Shown: piece by piece, positions 29,282-40,000 of the stretch
Position numbering within the stretch: position 1 is the stretch's first letter
Layout of the letters: the number at the start of each line of letters is the position of its first letter
NCBI GenBank assembly: GCA_949987565.1
Contig: OX465110.1
Coordinates: forward strand, 16,408,394-16,472,393
Direction: 5' to 3'
DNA: 64,000 bases
Source of the DNA: Luidia sarsii
Taxonomy: Eukaryota; Echinodermata; Asteroidea; Paxillosida; Luidiidae
Notes under the pieces: generated by a model
What the model saw: the letters and a program-made list of their open reading frames with translations, nothing else
Told to the model about the DNA's origin: nothing
Database searches by the model: none
Program-made: the position numbers and the translations under genes

Positions 29282-32200
29282 CTAGTTGTTCTGACTCTGT
29301 TGAACGATCTGTCCAATGTCCAGGAGGGCAATGGCAGTGGCATTGGCAGTTGACATCTGGGCTCGGCTCACCTCTATGGGAACCACTGGGTTAGTCTCCG
29401 GGTCGCTCAGGGTAGACGTGATGGACTGAAGGTTCCTGGCAATGTCGGCCGCAATAGCCTGAGTGGCGATCTTCTTGATGGCCATGTCTTTCTCGCTACC
29501 CTTTCCCGACTTTTTGTTTGGCATCTCTCCTGTCTGGTCAACGTCCTCCCCCAGCTGCTGCTCTATCTGGTCCACCAGCATCAGCCTGGTCTTCTTGACG
29601 GCGTCCTGGCACTGGGCCCACATGGGGCAGCGGTGGAACTTCAGGTAGCGGGCGTAGGCGAAACCCTTGTTGCAGATGCTGCAGCGGATGGGGTACTCGT
29701 CGGAGTGCGTCAGCATATGCTCGTTGAGGTTGGGGCGCCGGGTGAAGGCCTTGGAGCACTGCGGACACTTGAAGGGCTTGACGCCGCTGTGCGACACCAT
29801 GTGGATGCGCAGCGAGGCAAAGTTCTTGAACTCCTTCTTGCAGTCGGACACGTTGCGGAAGGGGCACTTGAGCTTCTTCTTCGGGGCGTGGATGAGGTCC
29901 TCGTGCTTGGTCAGCTTGTCCTGGTGCTTGAAGGATTTGTCGCACTTGTCGCACTTGAAGGGCCGGCTGCGGGACGGGGAGTGGGTGGCCATGTGGGCCT
30001 TGAGGATGAGGCTGGTGCTGAAGGTCTTGTGGCATCGCTTGCACAGGTGGGACCCCGTCTTGGGGGACTTCTTGGCGGTCATGTTGCGCCGGAGGAAGTG
30101 CTGGCAGGGGAAGGCGTTCTTGCAGTTCTTGCAGAAGGGGCAGTTGTGGTGGTGCCGGGTCGTGGTCAGATGCTGGCCCAGGTCTTCCAGATTGCTGAAC
30201 TCCAGCTTACACTTCTGGCAGATGAACTCCCTGGCAAGTTTAGAGCAAAGAGATGCAAAGATTGTTCCAAACTGAAGACTGACTCTCCCGAGAGATCAAA
30301 TATACAAATCTACTTTGAAAGTTTTTTTATTTCATTTGCCGTGATACATGTATACACATTTACAGCACACTCAAATAACAATAAAGGGGAAATAAAAATA
30401 AATTAACATTAAAAAAATAAAGAAAACAGATACAATATCCAATTAGCTCCTGTAGGATTGCCCAAAGGAAACAAGTTTCTGTCAGGGGCTCTCAAAACTA
30501 ATTGGATGAAGAAAATAGCACACTGTATATGAAAAAAGTGCATTTAGTTATTTGCCAATTATACAAAAATATAAAAAAATCTTTAAAAAGACAGATTTTA
30601 CTTTCATTTTTTACATTTTGAGGAGTGCCTACCTTTGGCTGTCTTTGTTCTGCTGTTTCTGTGGAGATTTGTCAGTGATTGAGCTTTCCTCTTCTGAAAA
30701 AATCAGACAAAAAAAGTCAGATGAATATAGCCCACTGGCAAATACAGACATTGAAAAATTAACGTGTAAACATTTAATCCTTGAATGTGGATGCTGTTTT
30801 CCTGATTCAATCCATTCAATCCATTAGAAAATTCAAAAACTTTATCTTTAACATATAATTATTTGACATTATTACCTTCAGTTTCTTTCTCCTCTACATC
30901 TTTTTCTTTCTGCTGTGCCATCTGAAAGGACAAGACAAAAAGAATACCGTACTAAGCCTTTTGTGAGTGACCCGGACTTTGACCCCTGTACGTAGTTACT
31001 GTTGCTATGCTATGATTTGGGCAAGATTATCGGACAATGCTCGTCGTTCGTGTAGTTTTTATACAGGCATGCAGCTCTTGAATTGTAAAAAAAGAGGAAA
31101 ATGTCCGAATGAAACTGTGAGCGCAAAGCACGAAGCCCTTACAGCGTGGGGTTTGGATTCTAGATGCTCTGTGGTGCATTCTGAGCAGTTTTTGACCACT
31201 TATGACTTTAAGCTGAGTGACATATTTTAACCTTTTTCAAGGCATACACCCAGAAAATTGAATTTTTGTTTACACAAAATGAAAAGTTAACATCAAATTT
31301 TTTAATTTTTTTTTTAAAGGCCGAATTAAAAAAACAACAACGCGGAAATCCGCAGAAAAGTTGCATGCCTGTTTATAGCGTCTTAGTCTAACTCGGGGTG
31401 CATTTTTGGGACAATAACAGACGTAGTCCTGACTTCATTTCTTTGCTGATTTTCCTGCATATCAGCCCTGATGCACATTTTTGTTTTTGCTAAGGGGACA
31501 GGCATATTGCGATTTTTTAAATTTTCGTTCCCTCAAATTATTAATTTGTTCCCTCAAAATCATTTAATTTCCCTGATATAAGGTACCCCCGGTACATGTA
31601 TTTCGTTCCCTCAAAATAATATTTTGTTCCCTCAAAACAATATTTCGAAGGAACAGAATAATTTTTACATGGAACAAATGATTTGAGGGAACAAAATAAT
31701 AACTTGAGGGAACGAAATAGCATATTTCGAGGAAACATAATAGTATTTCGAAGGAAAGGAATAACGCAATAATTTTGAGGGAATGAAATAAAAATTTGAG
31801 GGAACGATATGGTTTCAAGGGAACGAAATAATGATTTGAGGGAACGAAATAGCATATTTTGAGGAATCGTAATAGTATTTTGATGGAACGCAATGATTTT
31901 GAGAGAAAAAAAAATAATTTGAAAGCAGCCGTTAATTACCTCTTCTTGCCTCGCACTCCAGGCCACTGAGCACACCTTGTTCCTGATCAGGTGAGTCTTC
32001 ATGTTGGACTTCTGAGTGAAGGCCTTGTTGCAGATGCTGCACTTGAAAGGCTTCTCCCCCGTGTGGGTTCTCATGTGCTGCTGGAGGTCGAAGGAGCCCA
32101 CGAACATCTTGCCGCACTGGGGACAAGGCTGAAAGCATACATCAGATAATGCCCAGGTTATAGAGGCTATTGGCTCTGATATTCCGTAGAACAACTACAG

Positions 32201-35200
32201 TGGAGTGTCGCTATAACAAACACAAATATGCCAAACATTCGGCTATAATGAACGTCCCCTTTGGCTCCTGATTTTACGTCCGTGGATATGCGGCGGCAAC
32301 TGCTATAACGAACGACCACTATACCGAACAATTATGGATCCTGGGATGTTCATTATAGCCACGTTCCACTGTTGCAGCCTATGTGGTGTTGACTTACGTG
32401 GTGTTTGGGCAGGTTCTGCTCAACGGTTTTGGGAAGGTCCTTGTGGGTCATCATGTGTTTGCGGACGGTGCACCTCTCGGCAAACGTCCGGTGGCACTGC
32501 GGACACTCAAAGGGCTTTTCCCGCGTGTGGTATCTCAGATGCCTCTGCAGCTCGTGGTTCCAAGGGAAGGTCTTGTTGCAGAACTGACACACGTGATGCT
32601 TTTTGGAGGAGGACCGTTGTGCCTTGTCAGTTTTATCGTCGGACTGGGAGGAGGAGAGGGAGGGGGATGTCTGCTGCTTCTTGGGGGACTTGGGCCTGCC
32701 GCCCGCGGCTTTGGGCTTGCGGGGCTGCCTGGGCTTCTTGGCCTTGGGGAGGTCCTTCTTGGTGGCAATGGCCTTGTTGGGCTGTGGCGGGGCCCCGGCA
32801 TTGATGGTGTAGGTGTGTGGAAGGGCCTCCTCTGCCATCCGCAAGACCACAGGCGTTGGCTGCCCTGCTCGCTGCTGTTGCTGCTGCTGCTGCTGCTGCA
32901 TAGATTGCTGTTGCTGTTGCTGCTGTTGTTGATGCTGCTGCTGCTGTTGCTGTTGTTGTTGGGTTTGTTGTTGTTGCTGCTGCTGTTGCTGCTGCTGTTG
33001 ATGCTGCTGTTGTTGCTGCTGTTGCTGGTGTGGGTGCAGTGTCATGGGCCCAAGGTTGTTGTTGGAATGTGTGTACGTCTGTTGGTTGCTGGTGACTGGA
33101 CACAAAGATCAGTGACATCTTTTAATCGTAATACTCAACTGCAAAGATCAAACTTAAATCAAAATCATGCACAGCTTTCAGTGTGTGTTGATGAAGGGTT
33201 TCAGTGAAAAGGAAGCCTATATTATCATTTGAGATTCTGTACTTGCCAAGCCTTTACATAATAATAACAACTAAAGGGTAATTATTGAAGGACAAAGACT
33301 TGCCAGTTGCAAATCATTCATAGAAACAACTTCTTCACCGGATGAAGTATAGTTGTTGCTACAAAAACTTATGCACTCTCTCCAACCGAGAGGTTTCAAG
33401 TACTATATTTCAGTAATACTAACACGGCTATCTTTACACAAGTCTCTTCAAAGGATGCTGGCTATAGTATGCTGGAACATACCGGTGTGAACGCCCATCT
33501 GTGAGTGAGGCGCTATGAAGGGCCCCATGGACATAGCCGGCCTCTGCAGAACGGTGTTCTGGTACTGGTCCATGTTGGTATAGTTGGCCACCGGCACTCC
33601 CTGGTCCCCGAGCACCACCTCCGACGACACCTGCATGTGCGGGGCGGCGGGGTTGGCCATGTTGCCGTAGGAGTGGCCGGGCCGGTGCTGCTGCTGCTGC
33701 TGCTGCATCATGGGATGGTTGTGGCTCGTGTGGATGGTGGCCGTCATGCACTGGGTCTGCTTGTGGCTCATAAAGAGGTTGACCGAGGCGAAACGGCGCT
33801 TGCACTTGCCGCACAGAAACAAGTCATCCTCCCCGCACACTGCCCCCCCCCCCAAAAAAAGAAGAACAGCAAACATATTCACTTCAACAACTGAGATGTG
33901 ACAAATTGTCTTCATCATTACAGGGTTTGCAGTGACACCATGTATACGGCCTCTTAAAGAAGAGGTATGGTTCTGAAAAGAACCTGAATAATAACTCAAC
34001 ATTCTGGCCAGTATGCTCTGGCCGTCATCAGGAGAGTTATCACTCGAGTTCCTTTCAGAATCTTGAACGAAATTGGGCAGTGCTCCTTGGAAGCAAGTCT
34101 GCTGTTCCTGCGCTGTGATTGGTTGTCTGCTCACCGGTAACCGTCGTCTGCACGGCATGCTGGGGCTGCCCCTCCATCAGACAGGTTCCCTGCTGATTGT
34201 TGTCCATCACTATGGAAACAAGTTCAATGCATAACAGGAAGGTAAATAGTAGATAAAGAGTGTAATACAATATTGTACCAATTTTTGTAGACATTGCAGT
34301 AGGTCTTGAGGCAGCAACTATTTCATTTTAAAGTTTGATGAAATAACATTGATACATTTTTTTATGGATTTTTTTTAAATGGGGGACTTTTGCAATAAAA
34401 CTAGATGTTCTCCTTTAGTCCAAATACCTTCTGACTTTTTGAGTTTTGTAAATTTCAGTTCTTTAGTCATACCAGCAAAAAGTTTGCCTCATTTAAAAAA
34501 ATATTTATTTGGTCTTTATAACCACACTTTGAAAGACGTTTGCCTTTCTGCATTTGAGAAAGGTCCACTGTTACAAGGGCAACTTGTAATATGTTAACCC
34601 TTTTTTAGGCACATTTCATGTAGAAAGTATTATTATGTACAAACTTGGCTGGAGTTACAATGAAGTTTGGATCATTTTCAATTTTGTTTTTAACTTTCTT
34701 AAGAAATCAGGACCATAAATAATTAATAATAATGTGGACTAGTAATAATTGTACTAGTTAGTATCGCTTTCATTTTGAACATGCATGTGTACATAACTCA
34801 TACTAGTAAATTACTGGCATAAGGTTTCATTTCAACTCGGAATCTGTACTGGTCAGGTAACCTCCAAAATCCAAATATAGATAAAAAGGGTGACTTGTCG
34901 GGTCCAAGTTACTCGGACTAGGGCCGTCCATGGTGCATGATTGATAGTTGAGACCATGGCCATGGCTAGTCCGAGTTACTACTTCTAGTACTTGGACCCG
35001 ACAAGTCACCCTTTAAAAAAAATCAAATTTGGAAATTTAAAAAGGGTGACTTGTCGGGCCCAAGTTACTCGGACTAGGCCACGGCCATGGACGCAGGTAG
35101 AAAACTACACAGTACACGCGTATACCGTAGGCGTATGTGAAGTTCTGCAACAGTGCAAGACCCAAACTAAAAAAAAGGTGCTTGAACAGTCGTTTGTGTG

Positions 35201-35553
35201 CTTCGTGAGTTCACACGCTGCAAGAAACTCAACGACCCATGCAGAATTGATTACGCAGTACTGCACAGTGCCATGCCGTCAGTGTGAAGCATGCACGGTA
35301 AGGCAAGCGGCTGTTTGTTCTGTGCACGACCACAACATGGCGACTGTTTCAAGTCGATTCGGGAAGTAACCCCGACGTAGTGCAAAAGATCACCGTTTTC
35401 AGAACGACCCTAGACCGGAATACACCCAAATTAACAGCTGAGCGATAAATTAGGTGATCACGTCCTATGGTAGTAATCAAAATCCCCAAGTAACGGTTAT
35501 TTCTAGGGTTTTTCTTGCTTACCTGACAGGCTGTTAAATATTGCCTCTGCCAT
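29282..35553 (-). CDS. ZNF341: ZNF341 orthologue, C2H2 zinc-finger transcription factor (8 coding exons)
   Basis: Coding exons in transcript order: 35553-35523, 34209-34135, 33839-33483, 33095-32398, 32128-31940, 30921-30876, 30693-30633 and 30230-29282. They sum to 2406 nt (801 aa), and all junction phases agree. The protein starts [10 protein letters not shown] then VMDN, like human MAQTIFEALEGMDN. Exon 3 has the [14 protein letters not shown] first finger (human EDVFLCGKCKKQF). Exon 4 has a long polyQ run, a basic [13 protein letters not shown] stretch and two fingers; exon 5 two fingers with [16 protein letters not shown]. The last exon has the KKKLKCPF atypical finger and ends in a hydrophobic/Gln tail. 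Human ZNF341 (854 aa) activates STAT1 and STAT3 transcription. Fingers present in the human protein between exons 5 and 8 are missing here, so an exon may be unseen; the exon 5 donor could instead be at 31976 (also in frame). Confidence 0.9.
31520..31925. repeat. Clustered TGAGGGAACGAAATA-type repeats in ZNF341 intron 5
   Basis: About a dozen imperfect units of 25-35 bp carrying GAGGGAACGAAAT, the first third inverted (TTCGTTCCCTCAAA) relative to the rest. The cluster stops just before the donor of ZNF341 exon 5. Confidence 0.8.
32198..32371. mobile_element. Tigger/pogo-like MITE (CAGTGGA...CTATAA ends)
   Basis: The left end CAGTGGAGTGTCGCTATAAC and right end TTATAGCCACGTTCCACTG are inverted, resembling Tc1/mariner-Tigger termini. 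It is 174 bp in ZNF341 intron 4, beside the exon 4 donor. Confidence 0.7.
32873..33033 (-). repeat. CAG/CAA repeat encoding polyglutamine in ZNF341 exon 4
   Basis: Mixed CAG and CAA codons encode more than 50 Gln broken by His, Thr and Ser-Met. Codon mixing suggests a stable tract. Confidence 0.95.
34884..35014. mobile_element. Palindromic element with AAAGGGTGACTTGTCGGG ends
   Basis: The left end is inverted at the right (CCCGACAAGTCACCCTTT), with an inner ACTCGGACTAG / CTAGTCCGAGT pair. A second left end begins at 35038, only about 25 bp away. It lies in ZNF341 intron 1. Confidence 0.75.
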
Positions 35554-36089
35554 TTTCGCGTTGACTGCTGCTCTCTATTAATAACGAAATCCCACGGCTG
35601 TTGCGGCCCTCGAAAATCGATTTCTATTTCCTTAAATCGTGTTTTATCAAGTTAATTTTCTATTCATCAAGAAAGCCTAGTGTCTGTTTCACTAAATAAG
35701 AGAAATCTACCAAAATAACCGAACAAGTAATAAATGTATAGGGAATTCCCAATGCATTCGTGGGAAAACAAGAATAAAATTGCTGTAAACTAATATGCAT
35801 AAAATAGCCACGACCCTTTGGACTGTGCGCTATACGACTGTTGCTGTATTCAGTCCTTTGGCGGTCCCTGGCTGGCGGAGGAATATACGGCCTAGGTCTA
35901 ACGTGACGATAAGTGAACACTGTCTGCGTAATGCACAACCACCGTCTTGTAAAACTTAGTTCCCTCGAAGAATGAAAATCAACTCCTTTTCTTTCATTTA
36001 ATTGACCATGGAGCTATTAGAAAAAGTTACAAATTTAATCCACTGAAGAAAAAAAGAGTTAATTTTTATGTCTGTATTTATTCAGTGTA

Positions 36090-36440
36090 ATAATATTATA
36101 TGAACATGTTGCAGAATGCTTACTGAGTAAAATGACCAATGCAAATCTAAAAAAATAATTAGGAGGGCCTGATATTTTGATTTTAGCAGGACCATTCTCA
36201 AAGGCAGAATGACAAATAGACCAGAAAGAAATAGAAAGGGGGAGGGGTAGTGATAGGGACACGTACAAAAGAGAAATACGATAGGTATAATATAGGGTAT
36301 GATCAAAGGGAAGGGCAGGGGGAAGTGCAGGAAATAAACAAATTTTTAAAAATTGGCAAAGAAAAATTTGAACTGGGACTTGAACCCGAGACATCTGAGA
36401 TTAACGTATCAGTGCTCTTCCATCTGAGCTATCCAGCCCT
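36090..36440 (-). mobile_element. Long SINE copy: tRNA-like head, pyrimidine body, hammerhead-like core, tail
   Basis: On the minus strand an A-box-like TAGCTCAGATGG (36431-36420) and B-box GGGTTCAAGTCCC (36387-36375) form a tRNA-like head. A pyrimidine-rich body follows, then the diverged core TCTGCCTTTGAGAATGG and the tail ATTTTACTCAGTAAGCA. It links the dispersed core-and-tail pieces to a Pol III-type head. The acceptor stem does not pair, so it is not a functional tRNA gene. Confidence 0.72.
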
Positions 36441-36687
36441 TAGATGGTGGCCTTCCCAAATGGTCAACTAGTGTGGGGACACTAGTCAGAAGCAATTAAT
36501 TAATTCATATCTCCAGGGATCCCATCACAGCAGCTCGGGGATCACACAAAGTGGATGAAGCATTTTCAATTTAAGTCAAACAAATAAATAAAGGAAAAAC
36601 TAACTGGGAACTTTTGAACAAACTAAAAAAATTGGCAAAGAAAACACAAAGTAAAACTTCTTCGCAATCCGATTTTTATTACCGGTA

Positions 36688-36693
36688 TTTATT
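36688..36693 (-). terminator. Candidate poly(A) signal AATAAA for DDX27
   Basis: It lies about 370 bp beyond the DDX27 stop codon on the minus strand, with a second copy 13 bp further on (36675-36680). Confidence 0.45.
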
Positions 36694-37062
36694 CCATTAT
36701 AAGGTCTGCGCATTGCGGGCATTTGAAAGATATGCCTTTTATCGTGATAACCTAATAATTAAAAATTTTAAAAGGGCAGAAAATGAAGAGAACAACTATT
36801 ATTGTATAAAAGGAGATGGAAGGCATCCCTTCAAGTCAAGGTTTTAAGAAAACGAAATCAAGAAAAAAAGGAAGAAAAATTTGACATCTATGCCTGAATA
36901 AACAAGCAAAATGCAATGGGGTTTGCTTAGAAAAAAAAACAAATATATATTGAGGGCAGAGTCGAGGGTCTCCTATAAGTAGAGCAAACTATGTGGTTTG
37001 TGGCTCTTATTCTTTGATCCTCTTTGAAAAAAAATAGCTCCAGTTGTGTGGATGATGTCTCC

Positions 37063-40000
37063 TTATTTCCTTCGTTTGTTGAATTTGCTTGGCTTGGACT
37101 TTTGCTTGTTCTTCTTGCCAGGCTTGCCAGCCATCTTCTTCTCTCTTGCCTGTTCCTTTCTGGCCTCATGAGTTCTACAATGAAAGAGATTTGATACAGA
37201 AGTTAAAACAGAAGAATTGACCGCCAACAACTGATTTAAGTGCATATATTTGTTTGAAAGGTATTAAAAAGTGAAACAGTTTGTCGGAGAATCAGATAAC
37301 ATTCTAATCTTCATGGATCTTACAAACTAACCAAATGGGAAGTGCATGAGCTTTTTTTTACTTCATCAGATGCTTGCCATTGCATCCAATGAATCAGTTT
37401 CAAATAATAGTAGGTGCTTTGCATCTGACAAAATAATTGTTGCTACGAAAACTTATGCATTCATTCCAACTGATTATTCTTTAAGTCCTATCCTTAAATT
37501 GTTATTATTCATCAGTCAGACAAGCATAGCTATGTTTACACCATTTGTCTTCCCAAGTCCATCTCTATCTCCTTCTTTCTCTAGCTCTTAACCTTAAAGG
37601 CCCTATACAACATTGCTAAAGGTCAAAAGATTGCCACAGTTTGTGTGTTAAACCATTAAACATCCCAACAAAGCAATCCTGCGAAGGTTTTAGCTCAAAT
37701 GGTGATCTGAGAGAGTAGAAAAAGGTAAAAAAACCTCACGGTTTTTGCACCATTTTGTAGTGTAAGAAATTGTTTATTACTTGTGAGTAATAAACTATTT
37801 GTCAAGTGAAGATTTCTAGGGAAGTACAGCATCCCAGACCGTAAGATTTCAACATGAGGATTCTATCATGACCATCTACAAACTGTGTATTAAAATTAGA
37901 AGGAAATCTGTGGACATGGATGTTTTCTGATCTTGCCAATGTTGTATTGGGCATCTAAGTGGCGTTTCAGCCTTGTTTTGGGCGATTTTTGCATTTAAAA
38001 ACAAAAAAACAATAATAATGATAATAATTTTATGGTGTGTATTTCAAGCTTGTGTCTCTGCTACACACTCCAAGAGTCGTCAAAAGACATGGCATGAGGA
38101 AACAGAAAGGCAGACTCACTTGTGCCGGAACTGCTTGACTGATCTTGTGCCGGTGCTGGTGAGTTCCCTCTCAAATGAAGACTTGGACTGGCCGCCCTGC
38201 TTCTGTCCCTTTTTGCCGAAACCCTTCTTGTTTTCTAGAAAAGGAAAGATCAAGAATGTAAAGGGAAAGTTCAAAGTACCACTGTTGAGCCAAGAAACTT
38301 TCCTCCGATGCGCTAGGCATTTTGTTCGACGACATCGCTGAAGACAGTGATCATTCTTCAATGTGTGATTAAAAGAAAATCCACTGAAAATTAGCAAATT
38401 TGCTCGTCCTACCAAATTGTCATTTTTGGGGGAAATAATACAAAGTGCTGAGAAAATATTGAAAGTTATGAACAACAAAGGAACTGCTAGAATTAAAACA
38501 TCAGGCCATCTTATTTTTAACAAAAATACATTTCAGGTCAGTGTAGCAATTGGCAAAACATTTGAAATACTACTTTGTGGAAATTTGAACCGTGAAAGTA
38601 TTTTGGGGCCTCTTTTGAAAAGTCAGAGGAATGTTGAGAAGGTATATGATATAATCAGAGGTCAATGAGTGAGAGTGTTCTTTTTCTTACCCATCGCTGG
38701 GTCCCGAACTTTCAGGCCGCGGATGACGTGATCTTTGCTCGACCGTTTCGCCTGCCGCTTGGAAAACAGCTGCGACTTCTCCAACTCCCGCTGGACTCGA
38801 CGGGCGTTCTAATTGAGGAAGAATTGAAAACAAAAATTGGAGGTCAGGGCATTGTCTGATTTGGACCCGAACCACAGCATGAGGAGCTGAAGACTTCAGA
38901 GGGAAGGAGTGCGAAATTTTAAAACAAATTTCCAGATTTCAAAATTTCAAAATTTTGAGATTTGTATTTTGGTAAATTTAGTCAGTATGGTAAGCAGTTT
39001 GCAACATTTTTGTACATTACTCTAAAATTTCCAGATTGACTACTCACAGGGTCCTCGTCCGTCTGCTCCTGTCGTTTCTTCTTTTTGTTCTTTCCCTTCT
39101 TTTCAAGGTTCCCAGGCTTAAGCTTCAGGTTATCTGCAATTCAGAAAACAGGCAGAGGGATTGGTGATACAACAGGTAACATATCAGAGACAAGAACAGA
39201 CAACAAATGCAAAGATTTACTACTGTACATGTAGCTACAAGCAAACAGTAAGCTTTGACCAACTTCTTTACTGACAAATTGTGACAATGCAGCGGTACTT
39301 GTAACATTGGCACTGGCTTTGGGACGATGATGGGCGTCTATTCGGTTCAGACTGTCTGATACCTGTGTTTCCCGTTTGGCGGAATTTTGTTTTGGCTCCA
39401 ATACACTTTTGTTGTGGTGAGTTGTGCGCTGGTGTGCAAAATGATTCTTGAATATGAGGCTGGCAAATATCAGTCTGGCGCCTCGCTCGGAAGGGTCAAC
39501 TCACTTATTTCCTGCATGCGCTCCTTGTGGGTCTGGAACCAGGTCCGCTTGGGTCTGCTGAATATCTCGGTGTGATGCTCCAGGATGGCGCTGGCCTTGT
39601 GCATCTGGAGCTCAGTGATTCTCAACTCCTTCTCCTCCTCCTCAAGACGCATGACCTCCTCAATGTCATCCTCCATGCTCACAATCTTGTCCCGGTACTT
39701 CTGCACTACATCTGTGAAGCAATCGCATTTTATTTGAGGTGAAGGAAGCTGTCATGGATTCACAGGGCCCGATATTTCAATCCTGGCGCGACTTTCCTCA
39801 AAGGCAGAAAAAGGGCATTACTCAAGCTCTTAATTGGGACCTTACTGAGGAAGGTCCCACTAGGATCAACACATCAGTCCCTCCAAATCTTTAAGATTCT
39901 TACTTCTTTTTTCAAATGCCTTTGAGAAAGCTCCTGCTAGGATCGAAACATCAGGTCCTCTACTTTTGAGATTTATGTATTGCAGGTCATTTCATTCAGT

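Larger units (their letters stand above)
35554..37062. other. Region between the ZNF341 start and the DDX27 stop
   Basis: The part next to 35553 is the ZNF341 promoter and 5' UTR: CpG-containing, without an obvious TATA box. The part next to 37062 is the DDX27 3' UTR, with AATAAA (minus) at 36688-36693 and 36675-36680. Between them lies a tRNA-headed SINE (36090-36440). I see no coding exon. Confidence 0.6.

Noticed and set aside
29633..30406. Plus-strand 257-codon frame opposite ZNF341
   Set aside because: Antisense shadow of the last ZNF341 exon.
36370..36440. Functional tRNA gene on the minus strand
   Set aside because: A and B boxes and D arm are visible, but the acceptor stem does not pair and the T and anticodon stems have mismatches; it is the head of a SINE.
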